From Acetobacter vaccinii (GTDB lineage: Bacteria; Pseudomonadota; Alphaproteobacteria; Acetobacterales; Acetobacteraceae): a stretch of 64,000 nt of DNA. A program made the position numbers and the translations under genes. Within the stretch, counting starts at the first letter, position 1. Each line of letters starts with the position of its first letter. Location: NCBI RefSeq assembly GCF_008365315.1, contig NZ_CP043506.1:2345001-2409000 (forward strand), written 5' to 3'. The notes below the pieces were generated by a model. The model did not search any database. It was not told the DNA's origin and saw nothing but the letters and a program-made list of their open reading frames with translations. Below are positions 37,260 to 46,681 of this stretch, piece after piece.

Positions 37260-38150
37260 GTGTCACGAGAAAATTTTAGCGAACTACTTTCTTTTCTGGC
37301 AGTTGCCCAAGAACGGAGCTTCACAAAGGCGGCGGCCCGCAGAGGTGTTACGCCATCCGCAATAAGTCACACCATGCGTCTTCTGGAGGAACGACTGGGT
37401 GTCACCCTTCTGACGAGAACAACGCGGCGTGTCGTTCCCACGCCTGCGGGAGACTATCTCCTGCAAAATATTCAGCCGCTTTTCGACGAAATCGAGAACC
37501 GGATGGTCAGTCTTGATGAATTCCGTAAATGCCCCAGAGGCAATCTCCGGATTACAGTGACAGATGAATCTCTGGGATTCTTTCTTCGACCCCGTATTGC
37601 AGATTTTCTAAAGAACTACCCTGAAATCTCCCTTGAGATCTCAACGGATCTGCGCCTGATTGATATCGTGGATGAAGGCTTCGATGCAGGCGTGCGCCTT
37701 GGAGAACTGGTGACACAGGGCATGATTTCAGTACCTGTATCCCCTGATATCCCATTTGCGGTTGTTGGGTCTCCGACCTATTTCAAAAGTCATGTCACCC
37801 CCAAAATTCCGGCCCGTCTGCAAGAGCACAACTGTATCGGTGTTCGCCTGCCAACCCACGGAAAGATTTATCCGTGGCGCTTCAGACAGAAGGGAAAAGA
37901 CCTGAAGTTTCAGCCCATCGGCAAATTTGTATGCAACAATGTGTTCAGTGCGCGAGATGCTTGCCTAGACGGCATTGGCCTCGCCTATATTCCTAAAATT
38001 GTTGCAGAAGAACATATCCAGAATGGCAAACTGATATCAGTTCTGGAGCCATTCTGTCCGACGCATCTGGGGTTTCATCTCTTCTACCCCCGACACCATC
38101 GCCATTCGATGCCTCTGTCGCTGTTTGTCGAGGAAATGAAAGTAAAATGA
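37260..38150 (+). CDS. LysR-family transcriptional regulator
   Basis: 296 residues. N-terminal winged HTH (LLSFLAVAQERSFTKAAARRGVTPSAISHTM) and periplasmic-binding-like effector domain ending FHLFYPRHHRHSMPLSLFVEEM. This is the CrgA/AaeR-type subgroup that often controls efflux or oxidoreductase genes. The start is GTG at 37260. Downstream, convergent, is the arginase-like gene. Its target is not evident from the sequence; the MFS or oxidoreductase genes to the right are candidates. Confidence 0.88.
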   Translation: MSRENFSELLSFLAVAQERSFTKAAARRGVTPSAISHTMRLLEERLGVTLLTRTTRRVVPTPAGDYLLQNIQPLFDEIENRMVSLDEFRKCPRGNLRITVTDESLGFFLRPRIADFLKNYPEISLEISTDLRLIDIVDEGFDAGVRLGELVTQGMISVPVSPDIPFAVVGSPTYFKSHVTPKIPARLQEHNCIGVRLPTHGKIYPWRFRQKGKDLKFQPIGKFVCNNVFSARDACLDGIGLAYIPKIVAEEHIQNGKLISVLEPFCPTHLGFHLFYPRHHRHSMPLSLFVEEMKVK

Positions 38151-38192
38151 GAAAGCCTGCTCTTACGAATACAGGCTTTCTGGCGCTAAGGT

Positions 38193-39068
38193 TTAACTGC
38201 CGATAAGAGGAAGCTGTTTGAGCATTTCCTGCAGGTTTACCGCATCCCAAGGCATGTGTTCGGCAATTGTCATACCGACCACTTCTTTTTTGCTCGCCAC
38301 TTCCTGAAACAGTTTCAGAACATCAGGAATGTTGAGCTTGCCTTCGGCAACGTCTCCAAAATCATGCTTGTCACGACCCGGCTTTGCAAACAGTAGAGAA
38401 CGGAAGTTGTGCGGATCCAGCACATCCAGATCCAGATGAATGGCAAGCACTTCGATCTGACTGTTTTTTAGCCATTCCATGACCGGCTGTGCGCCATCCC
38501 GCACCTGCTGGGGTGAACATGTCCGCAATCCATGGTCCGCAATAAACTGGGCTTCGAACGGAAGTGGATCGTGGATGCCTGCAATCATCACATTCTTTGC
38601 AGGAACCGGCTTTGTTACTGCTTTCGTCAGGTCGGGGTCGCCATGGCCTAACAGAGCCCCCAGAACGTGCGCATGTGCGTTCGTATACTGCTTTGGAGTC
38701 TGAACGTCTGGATGGGTGTCAATCCAGAGCACACCCAGTTTATCGCCATAACGTTCTGAAAGCCATGAAAAAGGCACGAGCGAGACAAGGCAGTCCCCAC
38801 CCAGCACCGCCAGTGACTTCGGTTGATGGCGTTCAATGATTTTTCGAGCGTTCTGCATCTGTTTCAGCAGAACACTGCGTCCACGCATTTCATCCTCGAC
38901 TGGCAGAGGAACGTCAGTCGGAGCGTCAACCGGAACTTCCTCAACAGGGCCAGCAGAAGGAGGAGCCAGCCAGGCCAGAAGTTTTGAGCCAAGATAATAG
39001 GGAGGATTATCGCCGCCCTGCCACTGCGGGAAAATAAGCCGCAAAGTTTGGGAATTCTGATCCGCCAT
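38193..39068 (-). CDS. Arginase/agmatinase-fold protein with altered metal motif
   Basis: 291 residues (ATG 39068 after AGGAAG). Ureohydrolase fold with the manganese motifs LGGDC, IDTHPDVQT and HLDLDVLDP. In arginases and agmatinases the first motif is GGDH, whose His binds manganese. Here it is Cys, so the site would hold one metal or bind differently, and the substrate is uncertain. Many proteins annotated only as arginase family share this change. It is convergent with the LysR gene and divergent from the MFS gene. The upstream frame can be extended to 39245, but the Shine-Dalgarno supports 39068. Confidence 0.8.
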   Translation of the reverse strand: MADQNSQTLRLIFPQWQGGDNPPYYLGSKLLAWLAPPSAGPVEEVPVDAPTDVPLPVEDEMRGRSVLLKQMQNARKIIERHQPKSLAVLGGDCLVSLVPFSWLSERYGDKLGVLWIDTHPDVQTPKQYTNAHAHVLGALLGHGDPDLTKAVTKPVPAKNVMIAGIHDPLPFEAQFIADHGLRTCSPQQVRDGAQPVMEWLKNSQIEVLAIHLDLDVLDPHNFRSLLFAKPGRDKHDFGDVAEGKLNIPDVLKLFQEVASKKEVVGMTIAEHMPWDAVNLQEMLKQLPLIGS

Positions 39069-39514
39069 GGAAGACTTCCTGTAAGGTAAGTGCACGCGGT
39101 CTGTCTCGGCACCAATCAGACAGCTCGCCATCACGCAAGATGTGATGGCGATTATCTTTCTTCTTTCGTAAAAAATCCGAGATTTCCTGAACCACTTCAT
39201 GCAACGGAGTATTTCATGAGAGGGATGAAATTGATAGATAAACATTACTGAAATTTATTCACAAACATTTTGATGAAAAACTCTATAGTCATGAAAACCC
39301 TTCGATCTTAAGACAAGAAAATCTCTAAAAAGGCCAAGGTTGTATCCACGCCGTGTGGATTGCTCCTATCTGAATTCATATGGGAATAGGTGCCATAAAT
39401 GAATATAATTACTTCATATTCAGTAAATACTCACTTCCATTTTGTATGTATGTTTAGTGCGGAATCTCGGAATATAGTTTTCCAACCTGAAGTTTCAGCA
39501 AAAATGTTCCTATC
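39069..39514. promoter_or_regulatory. Divergent intergenic region with an inverted repeat at 39400-39422
   Basis: Separates the arginase-like gene and the MFS gene. It contains TGAATAT-n9-ATATTCA (39400-39422), a perfect 7-base inverted repeat in AT-rich sequence, suitable as an operator for the neighbouring LysR or another regulator. No gene was found in the region. Binding is not established. Confidence 0.35.
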
Positions 39515-40693
39515 ATGCAGCATTTGATTTCTCGGGAGCTTTCTTCTGGTCGCCAGAGACTGGCCGTCCTGTCTCTGGCATTGGGATCATTTGCGTCAGT
39601 CACCACCGAATTTCTTCCTGTAGGTATCCTGCCTGATATTTCGAGAACATTTTCTATAAGTTCCGGAACGGCGGGGCTTACCATGACAGTTCCGGGCATG
39701 ATGGCAGCACTTTCTGCTCCCGGAGTCATGCTATTTTCCGGACGCACAGATCGTCGCAGGATTATTTTATGGCTTTCCCTTATTCTGCTCGCAGGTTGCC
39801 TGATTGCCACCATTGCACCGACATTTGGAGTGATGCTGCTCAGCCGGGCACTGGTCGGTATCAGTCTTGGTGCATTCTGGGCCATGGGCCTCTCTGTCGC
39901 AGTAGAACTTGTTGCTAAGAAAAAAGCGCATAAGGCAGCAGCAGCTGTTTTTGCAGGGGTCACGGCAGCCATGATCCTTGGGGTTCCAAAGGGATCTCTT
40001 GTAGCCGAGTACTCATCCTGGCGCGGTGCATTCGTGGCCGCAGCAATTATCGCCATTGCCGCTTTAGTCATGCAGTGGAGAGTGCTTCCAACTGTTCCAG
40101 CGGAAAGTCCTGTCCGGCTCACTGATTTCAAAGCATTCGTCAGACTACCCGAAGCACGGAAAAGTATCGTTATGATTGCCGCTGTTTTTGCGGCCCACTT
40201 TGCAGCGTATACTTACCTGACTCCTCTCATTCACGAAGCAGGTATTCCTTCGGCGGCTGTGACGGTCTTGTTATTGGCTTATGGTGCTATCGGGTTTGCT
40301 TCTAACCTTGTGGCCAGCCGCTTTTTGGAAAATAATCTCAAAGCAACGCTTTTTGCTTCGAAAATATCACTGGCAATACCCTTTCTGCTCCTGCCGGTGC
40401 TGGTGATCTTTCCAAAGTTTGAAACGGTGCTTATTCTTCTCTGGACCGTCGCTTGGGGAGCTCTGCCACTGTGCCTGAATACCTGGCACCGCAGTATCGA
40501 GACCGAACATTCGGAAGCTGCCGCCGCCATGTTCACTTTTACCGCGCAGGTTGCCATTGCGATCGGTTCAAGTCTTGGAGGCGCGATAGTCGATCACTTC
40601 GGGCTGAGAGCCAATTTCTGGATGAGCGCTTTGATTGTTATTCTGAGCGCTTTCTATCTGGCTACTCACAGAAAAGGCAGAGTGATTTTGTGA
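39515..40693 (+). CDS. MFS transporter, DHA1 type (sugar/drug efflux-like)
   Basis: 392 residues with 12 hydrophobic segments. Motif after TM2 reads FSGRTDRRRI (MFS motif A variant), and TM4 holds LLSRALVGISLGAFWAMG, as in SotB/YdhP-type arabinose or drug exporters. Inner-membrane proton-driven efflux is the family role; the substrate is unknown. It starts 446 bases after the divergent arginase-like gene and is followed 114 bases later by the quinone-oxidoreductase-like gene on the same strand. Confidence 0.88.
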   Translation: MQHLISRELSSGRQRLAVLSLALGSFASVTTEFLPVGILPDISRTFSISSGTAGLTMTVPGMMAALSAPGVMLFSGRTDRRRIILWLSLILLAGCLIATIAPTFGVMLLSRALVGISLGAFWAMGLSVAVELVAKKKAHKAAAAVFAGVTAAMILGVPKGSLVAEYSSWRGAFVAAAIIAIAALVMQWRVLPTVPAESPVRLTDFKAFVRLPEARKSIVMIAAVFAAHFAAYTYLTPLIHEAGIPSAAVTVLLLAYGAIGFASNLVASRFLENNLKATLFASKISLAIPFLLLPVLVIFPKFETVLILLWTVAWGALPLCLNTWHRSIETEHSEAAAAMFTFTAQVAIAIGSSLGGAIVDHFGLRANFWMSALIVILSAFYLATHRKGRVIL

Positions 40694-40807
40694 GTTTCAT
40701 GCACTGAGAGAATACGTCTGCAAGAGAGGACGGTTCAAAAATTACGAAAACGATCAACAGCAATCCGCCTGTCAACATCGAACGTTTTTCAGCATGAGGG
40801 AAGCATC

Positions 40808-41779
40808 ATGAAGGCTTTGGTTTGCGCGTCTTTTGGAACAGCCCCCTCAATGGCTATTGAGGAACGTCCTACACCTTTGCCTCGGCCAGGTTATACTTTG
40901 ATCAAAATGCATGCCGCGACGGTCAATCAACTTTCGGGGCAAATTCGTCGAGGTCTTTTCAACAAAGCCAAGGTGCCTCTCGTTCTGAGCAATGACGGCG
41001 CAGGTACGGTAGAGGATAGCGACCTCTTTCAATCTGGGACACGTGTTGCAATTTACGGCGGTGGTCAATTAGGAATCACGGAAGACGGTTTGCAACAGGA
41101 ATATGTATCTGTCAAAAACAGCCATGTCTTCGAGTTGCCTGATACTATCAGTTTGGACGAAGGCGCGGCGCTCCCTATCAATTATGTGACTGCGTATCAG
41201 GCCGTAACCCGCGTCGGACGCATAGAAGTAGGGCAGACAGTCCTGATTTCAGGAGCAGCCGGGGCAGTCGGTCATGCCTTGATCCAGCTTTCGCGAGTTC
41301 TGAGAGCGAAGCCCGTGGCAGTCGTCTCCAACTCCCTGAAGGCAGAAGCTGCCCGTAAGAGTGGAGCGGCGGCGGTCGTAGATCTCTCAATTGAGATTCT
41401 GTCGGATGTTGTATCTTCCCTTACGGCTGGTCAGGGAGCCGACCTCGCATTTGATCCAGTTGGCGGCCCTCTGCTCAGGGAACTGATAAAATCTGTGCGT
41501 GAACGGGGTTCAGTTGTATCCATCGGGTTTGCTGGCGGTGCTGAAGCCTGTCTGGATCTGGCTGAAATTGTCGTTCATGAGAAACGCCTTCTCGGATACG
41601 ACGCATGGCTGGAAACGGACGAGGCCGTGTCCGATGCATTCAGCATTATTCGTTTTTTTGTTGAGAAGGATGCTGTTCGCCCAGTCATTGATAGTGCATG
41701 GACACTAGAGGAATTTGAGCAAGCTTATAAGCGTCTCGCATCCCGGCAGGCTATGGTAGCTATTCTTCTCAAAGCGTAA
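40808..41779 (+). CDS. Zinc-free MDR quinone oxidoreductase-like enzyme
   Basis: 323 residues. GroES-like N-terminal domain and NADPH-binding Rossmann domain with ISGAAGAVGHALIQLSRV. The cysteine and histidine ligands of zinc-containing MDR enzymes are absent, placing it with quinone reductases/enoyl reductases (QOR type). Likely reduces a quinone or reactive carbonyl with NAD(P)H in the cytoplasm. Same strand as the MFS gene, with which it may be co-transcribed. Confidence 0.86.
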   Translation: MKALVCASFGTAPSMAIEERPTPLPRPGYTLIKMHAATVNQLSGQIRRGLFNKAKVPLVLSNDGAGTVEDSDLFQSGTRVAIYGGGQLGITEDGLQQEYVSVKNSHVFELPDTISLDEGAALPINYVTAYQAVTRVGRIEVGQTVLISGAAGAVGHALIQLSRVLRAKPVAVVSNSLKAEAARKSGAAAVVDLSIEILSDVVSSLTAGQGADLAFDPVGGPLLRELIKSVRERGSVVSIGFAGGAEACLDLAEIVVHEKRLLGYDAWLETDEAVSDAFSIIRFFVEKDAVRPVIDSAWTLEEFEQAYKRLASRQAMVAILLKA

Positions 41780-42248
41780 AAGTAAAGCTCTCTAGGGGCT
41801 TCGAAATCAAATTTGTTTTCTCATCAGAATAATTGAAGCACGTCTGCTATGTGGAAAGCTAATCAGAGGCATGTATGTCTGACATGAGGGCGAATTCAGA
41901 CCGTCTTGTTTCTATCTTTTATACCAGTCAATCAACGTTTAGCCTCTGATGCGGAGGTCCGGGTCATCAAGCCGATGTGGAACCGTCGTGGAAGCAGTGC
42001 TGTATGACTTTGGTGAACGGCTCCGAGAGTGACGGAGACTAACCAACTGTAGGCGAAGCATCGAAATTGGTTATTTCCCGCCAAACAATGTCCGTTTCAA
42101 CCGGACGCTGACTTTTGTCGTGGTTTGTTTGGACGATGGCTCTGCCCCAAACGCGGTCTATCGCGGCTCACCTGACAATGGCGGCTTTCTGTCCGCTACG
42201 ATGACTACTTTGATGTCTGACTTGTAGGCGACGGCCGTTATTGATGGG
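41780..42248. other. Non-coding gap
   Basis: 469 bases with stop codons in all frames. No RNA or transposon end recognised. Short decayed coding sequence is possible, for example around 41950-42200, but no family can be named. Confidence 0.4.
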
Positions 42249-43100
42249 CTAAAGATCGTAAGTCAGACGGAATGCGTCTTTGTAGCTCTCGATTTTCGCT
42301 CTAACGGGTGCATTAAAATGTACGCCCGTGACATATCGATTATTACCGGAAAGTTCGGTTAAAATCTTACGGCGTGTCTTTGCGGCCAAGCCGGGATTGT
42401 GATCAAAAGCAAATGTGACGTCAGGCCGCGCTACCTGAATATGGGGCAAATGCAGCACATCGCCCCAGATCAGGAGAGAGTCGTTTTCACTTTCCAAAAG
42501 ATAGCCGGAATGCCCTGGTAAATGGACGGCTGTGATCCCGGGGAGCAGAACATCTCCGTCCTCGAAAAGTGTTATCTGCTGCTGGTAAGCAGCAAGGACA
42601 TTGCGAGCAACGTCGAACAGGCGCTGATGTGCAACAGGTGCAGCATCGCGTCTCTCTTCGTTTCGGCAGAAATTCAACTCTACCTGATGAAGGAAAAACT
42701 TTTCAACGTTGCGGAAATGTTTTGTAGCAAGAGGCCCTGCCAGACCGCCGACATGATCACTGTGTCCATGTGTGAGAAGGATCGTGTCAATCTGCCGGGG
42801 GTCATAACCTGCGGTGATCAGCGCAGGAATCAGTCGGCCGCCCCATCCGTTGAGGTTTCCAGCACCATCATCGATAAGAATGGTCCGCGCACCGGCCTCA
42901 ATAACAAACGCATTGATGTTCATGTGCGGTGAAGGTGAAGTGTCTGCCGCGCCCAGAAGCGACAACGCCTCATCTTGATCAATCCCATCAAGAAGATCGA
43001 GCGAGGCGTCCAGAGAGCCGTCACTCAGAGCCGTTACGGCGAACTCTCCGACACGGTAACGGCTGATTTCAGGTGCCTGAAACATTCGTTCTGATGACAT
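42249..43100 (-). CDS. Metallo-beta-lactamase-fold hydrolase
   Basis: 283 residues. Metal-binding motif LTHGHSDHVGG (HxHxDH), later His in LPGHSGY, Asp in IWGDVLH and the C-terminal His in GVHFNAP. It belongs to the broad cytosolic group of MBL-fold enzymes that includes lactonases such as AiiA-like proteins. Substrate not deducible. No signal peptide. It is downstream of the SDR gene on the same strand with a 92-base gap, so they may form an operon with the LysR gene upstream. Confidence 0.85.
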   Translation of the reverse strand: MSSERMFQAPEISRYRVGEFAVTALSDGSLDASLDLLDGIDQDEALSLLGAADTSPSPHMNINAFVIEAGARTILIDDGAGNLNGWGGRLIPALITAGYDPRQIDTILLTHGHSDHVGGLAGPLATKHFRNVEKFFLHQVELNFCRNEERRDAAPVAHQRLFDVARNVLAAYQQQITLFEDGDVLLPGITAVHLPGHSGYLLESENDSLLIWGDVLHLPHIQVARPDVTFAFDHNPGLAAKTRRKILTELSGNNRYVTGVHFNAPVRAKIESYKDAFRLTYDL

Positions 43101-43192
43101 GAGCTTATCCCTGGCTTGCTCATCTGGTATCGGACAGACGATGGGTGTCTGCCCGATACCATCCGGCGCAATCTCTGCCGTGCTTTATCTGA

Positions 43193-43975
43193 TCACGCGA
43201 CGCCGTTCAGTTTGCAAAGAATGGCATGCCGAGCTGCTTTGACCGTTTCAGGTGTGGTGCGGTTGTCGATAGCCTGCTGCTTTGTTGCGGCATCGCCCCC
43301 AACGACCATATCTTCGCTTTGCATGAGAGCGTCGACACCCTGCTGCGCCACAACATGCAAATCATTTTTTGGCCCATGATCGATCTTGCTGGTGGCCATG
43401 CCGGCATTCTTGTGAAAACGCGTGTTTGTGGCACCCGGGAGCAGGGCTGTGACACTGACGCCTGTATCGCGAAGCTCTTCTCGCAGGGATTCTGAAAACA
43501 TAAAGCCGAATGCCTTGGAAGGACCATAGACAGTTTCGTAAGGTGTCGGTGTGGTTGCCGAGAGGGAGGACACAATCATGATCCGGCCGACCTTGTTGGG
43601 CACCATGTGCTGCACTACACGCTTAGCCAGATGCACCGTCCCGGAGATGTTGATGGCAATGACCCGGAAATCATCTTCGAGCTTGTTATCAACAAAGGCT
43701 CCGCCCAGGCCGATGCCAACATTGAGAACGGCAATATCGACGTTTCGTCCGAGATCTTTCGTAAACTGCCAGAACCCTTCGACGCCGTCATAGGTCGCAG
43801 CATCCGCCTGAAATGCATAGATTGCTACACCGATCTTTTCGAGTTCTGTTTTGGCGTCGTGGATTTTATCACTGGCCCCTGAAATGGCGAGGTCATAACC
43901 CATGCCGCCGAGGATACGTGCAATCTCGAAACCAATACCCGAAGACGATCCGCTGATCATGGCAAGTTTGCTCAT
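43193..43975 (-). CDS. Short-chain dehydrogenase/reductase
   Basis: 260 residues. Cofactor motif SGSSSGIGFEIA near the N-terminus, NVGIG in place of NNAG, catalytic Ser in VSSLSA and YETVYGPSKAF (YxxxK). Tetrameric cytosolic NAD(P)-dependent oxidoreductase, substrate unknown. 144 bases downstream of the LysR gene, same direction. Confidence 0.88.
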   Translation of the reverse strand: MSKLAMISGSSSGIGFEIARILGGMGYDLAISGASDKIHDAKTELEKIGVAIYAFQADAATYDGVEGFWQFTKDLGRNVDIAVLNVGIGLGGAFVDNKLEDDFRVIAINISGTVHLAKRVVQHMVPNKVGRIMIVSSLSATTPTPYETVYGPSKAFGFMFSESLREELRDTGVSVTALLPGATNTRFHKNAGMATSKIDHGPKNDLHVVAQQGVDALMQSEDMVVGGDAATKQQAIDNRTTPETVKAARHAILCKLNGVA

Positions 43976-44119
43976 CTATCTCAACTTTTCCCAAAATTTT
44001 ATAAAACGGGACGACACACAGTTGGTCATGCCTGTCGCCACTTGTTTGTGGAGTTAAGCGCGAAATCAGTGAAAATCTATGCCTTAGGCGGAGAGCTAAA
44101 ATCAACGAAGTGATCGTTT

Positions 44120-45064
44120 TTATTCACCTGTTACGTTCTGATCAGGTTTTTGCCCCTGTATCAGGCGAATAAGAGCCCGTAATGCTTCAGGAAGCTGTCG
44201 CCGGCTGGGATAATAAATAAAGAGTGGCGGTCCCATGGAGGCCCATTCGGGCAGGACCTTGACGAGCGACCCGTTTGCGATCTGCACTGCCGCCCGGCTT
44301 TCAAGGTTGTAACTGATCCCCCCATCGCGTTCGGCGATCTCGATAGATAGAACGGTTTCGTTGACGATCACTGACCAGTCCGTGTCCAAAAAGACTTTCT
44401 CCTGGTCGCGTTCCAGCTCCCAGTGGTAGATTTTTCCGCTTCCTATCCGGATCCCTATACAGCGATGCTGGTGTAGGTCGGCCGGGCCTCGAAGGGGTGG
44501 AGCTGAAGCAAGATAGGCAGGCGATGCGACTGTCACCCATCGTAGATCGGGACAGAGCGGGACCGCGATCATGTCTTCCGGTATTGTGCCACCATAGCGA
44601 ACACCCGCGTCAAAACCCTGTTCGATGATGTCCACCACGGCGTCCTCCACCGCGACTTCCAGACGGACGTCGGGATAAAGGGTCGCATAGCGCGCAATGA
44701 CCGGGGCCAGAACAAGCCGAGCGGCGTCAGTTGGTACGTTCAGACGTAACTGCCCAGCGGGTCGGTCCCGAAAACGATTGAGCGCTTCGAGCCCATTGGT
44801 GATTTCAGAGAGTCCTGACGTGACATGCGAGAGCAATTCCCGTCCAGCTGGTGTTAGCGTGACGCTGCGATTGGTCCGGTTGAAGAGACGTACACCCAGA
44901 CGCTTTTCCAGTCCGCGGATAGCGTGGCTCAAGGCCGATGGAGAAAGATCCAGTTCTGCTGCAGTTTTGCGAAAGCCGCCTGTTTTGGCGATGGCGCAGA
45001 ACAGGTTGAGATCTCCCAGATCTCCACGTGAAAGATGCATGATGCGTTTCGCTCGTTCGTTCAT
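44120..45064 (-). CDS. LysR-family transcriptional regulator
   Basis: About 314 residues from the ATG at 45064. An ATG at 45040 also fits, and an in-frame ATG at 45106 is less likely because it runs into the divergent promoter. HTH region LNLFCAIAKTGGFRKTAAELDLSPSALSHAI and substrate-binding domain ending FIYYPSRRQLPEALRALI. It is divergent from a decayed SDR gene at 45186, the classical LysR arrangement, so its main target may now be non-functional. The SDR and MBL genes downstream are possible alternative targets. Confidence 0.86.
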   Translation of the reverse strand: MNERAKRIMHLSRGDLGDLNLFCAIAKTGGFRKTAAELDLSPSALSHAIRGLEKRLGVRLFNRTNRSVTLTPAGRELLSHVTSGLSEITNGLEALNRFRDRPAGQLRLNVPTDAARLVLAPVIARYATLYPDVRLEVAVEDAVVDIIEQGFDAGVRYGGTIPEDMIAVPLCPDLRWVTVASPAYLASAPPLRGPADLHQHRCIGIRIGSGKIYHWELERDQEKVFLDTDWSVIVNETVLSIEIAERDGGISYNLESRAAVQIANGSLVKVLPEWASMGPPLFIYYPSRRQLPEALRALIRLIQGQKPDQNVTGE

Positions 45065-45185
45065 GTCTGTTGAGTATAAACATACAGCATGTGCCGTTTG
45101 ACTCAATTACAGGCCTTATGAGGTTGCGCTAAGATCCTTAGATCAATCGCCTTTCCTGGCCACCCAGACAGAAGGAGCAACGTGA

Positions 45186-46039
45186 ATGTCGGAAAGAATT
45201 CGGAAAATCGTCGCAAAGGATCGTGTCGCAGTCATCACCGGTGCAGCAAAAGGCATTGGTGCTGCTCTCGCCTGAGAATTTGCGGCCCGCGGTATGCGTC
45301 TGGCGCTTCTTGATCAGGACGGAGACGCATTGGGGGCGTTGGCGTCCGCGCTACCCGTTGACGTACTGACTGTCGTAGGCGACGTGACCGATAATACGGT
45401 GCTTCTGCGCCTGCGTGACGAGACGTTAACCCGCTTTGGGGACGTTGGATTACTGGTGAATAATGTTGGTGTGCTAAGCAAAGCCGGTCCATGGGCTTCA
45501 CCCGATGAATGGGACCGGACTCTGAACGTCAATTTTCGCGCCGTCCTCAGTACACAACATTTATTTGCGCCGTATATGATCGCCGCAAATCGTCCATCGG
45601 CCGTGGTGAATCTTGGCTCCAAGGAAGGGATCACTACGCCGCCTGGCCACGCCGCCTATTCTGTCGCCAAGGCGGCAGTAAAGGTGCTCACGGAGCAGTT
45701 GGCCCATCAACTTCTGGTCTCCACAGGAGGGACTGTTTCGGCCCATCTTCTGGTGCCAGGTTTATACATGGACCCCCATGAATTTCCACGACAAGGACGG
45801 GCCTCATGACCGTAAACCGGAGGCCGCATGGGCAGCGGAACAGGTGGTAGATTATTTTCTGCAGCGGCTATTCAGGGAGGACTTCTACATCTTGTGTCCG
45901 GACAACGAAGTCACATCCGAAATGGGATATGCGCCGCATCCAGTGGTCGGCCGACGACATGATTCACAACCGTCCCGCACTCTCACGTTGGCATCCGGCT
46001 TGGGCGCAAAAATTTACGCAATGGATGAGGAAAGCGTGA
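45186..46039 (+). pseudogene. Short-chain dehydrogenase, decayed
   Basis: Good start (AAGGAG, ATG 45186) and clear SDR sequence, VAVITGAAKGIGAALA, LLVNNVGV, HAAYSVAKAAVKVL. It is broken by TGA right after the cofactor motif (Ala-stop-Glu, where CGA Arg is expected), a frameshift near 45775 where the reading moves to MNFHDKDGPHDRKPE, and an extra G near 45928 that must be removed to read RRIQWSADDMIHNRPAL and then SRWHPAWAQKF. At least three lesions, so this is a true pseudogene and not a sequencing slip alone. Confidence 0.85.
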
Positions 46040-46361
46040 GCTTTCGGATGATCAGTTCCGGGCATCGCGGGCTCTGAGCTTGACCCGCTTGCAGATTGGT
46101 TCTCTGGTCTGATCGCCTTGCAATTCGAGGCCGTGCACGCCTCAACTAAAGTGTCTGCTATTAAGAATGGTAGACACAGACCTTATATGACAGATATGAG
46201 AGCGGAAGCGGGTATAGCTCTGGATGCATAAGCTTTACGCTTTATGAGGGGTGGGGGCATTTATTTCAGTAAGAGGTCATGCGTGTGCCGAAAAAAGTTC
46301 ATTAAAACAGCCTATTAATCCCGATTTGCTCTCAACTTGCGGTTGCCGTAAGCTGAGAAGC

Positions 46362-46380
46362 AATCCTGCCCCCGCAACCA
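46362..46380 (+). repeat. tRNA-fMet 3'-end remnant (att of island B)
   Basis: AATCCTGCCCCCGCAACCA, identical to the last 19 bases of tRNA-fMet (3096-3114); no tRNA structure precedes it. A further partial echo, CGCAACCACTTGC, at 46373-46385 recurs at 46515-46527. From 46040 to 46361 I see no gene. Confidence 0.65.
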
Positions 46381-46394
46381 CTTGCAGTTTCTGA

Positions 46395-46427
46395 AACCCC
46401 GCTAAGTCAACGGCTTAGCGGGGTTTT
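46395..46427 (+). terminator. Intrinsic terminator following the att remnant
   Basis: Twelve-base stem AACCCCGCTAAG / CTTAGCGGGGTT, 7-base loop, then TTTT. Its position 15 bases after the tRNA-end remnant suggests that it is the original terminator of the rrn operon, displaced by the islands. Confidence 0.85.
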
Positions 46428-46599
46428 GCTATGCGTAAATTGAGGCCCTCTTCTGGGGAACTGTTTAATTACAGAGACTTAGGGGGGTAAGTTCAAAGCG
46501 GGGGTATCATACCGCGCAACCACTTGCGATTATCCGCATTGACGTGAACTGCTGTTACAATCAGGCTCAGAAGCGAATGTAATTTTAGCTTCTGGATTG

Positions 46600-46655
46600 A
46601 TGACGGACCTTATTCGAGACCTTATCCTTCGCTGGAGGGACGATCCCGCAGGTAC
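46600..46655 (+). pseudogene. Start of an unknown small gene cut by an IS
   Basis: ATG followed by TDLIRDLILRWRDDPAGT, after which the IS3-family element begins. The amphipathic start looks genuine but is too short to assign. The 170 bases before it hold no gene. Confidence 0.3.
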
Positions 46656-46681
46656 TGACGTGCCCCCTTTTTTGTATTCAC

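Larger units (their letters stand above)
28238..46380. mobile_element. Island B: second, decayed insertion at tRNA-fMet (about 18 kb)
   Basis: Lies between the truncated tRNA copy at 28193-28248 and a 19-base copy of the tRNA 3' end at 46362-46380, beyond which a new terminator follows. The sequence after the left copy carries its own direct repeats (GGAATCATATAGGAATCATC, 28309-28328), placed like the arm repeats of island A but different in sequence, which suggests a distinct integrase. No intact integrase remains; only a fragment at 35124-35318 was found. Cargo is an iron-uptake set, redox enzymes, regulators and IS elements. The right boundary is less certain than the left. Confidence 0.5.
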
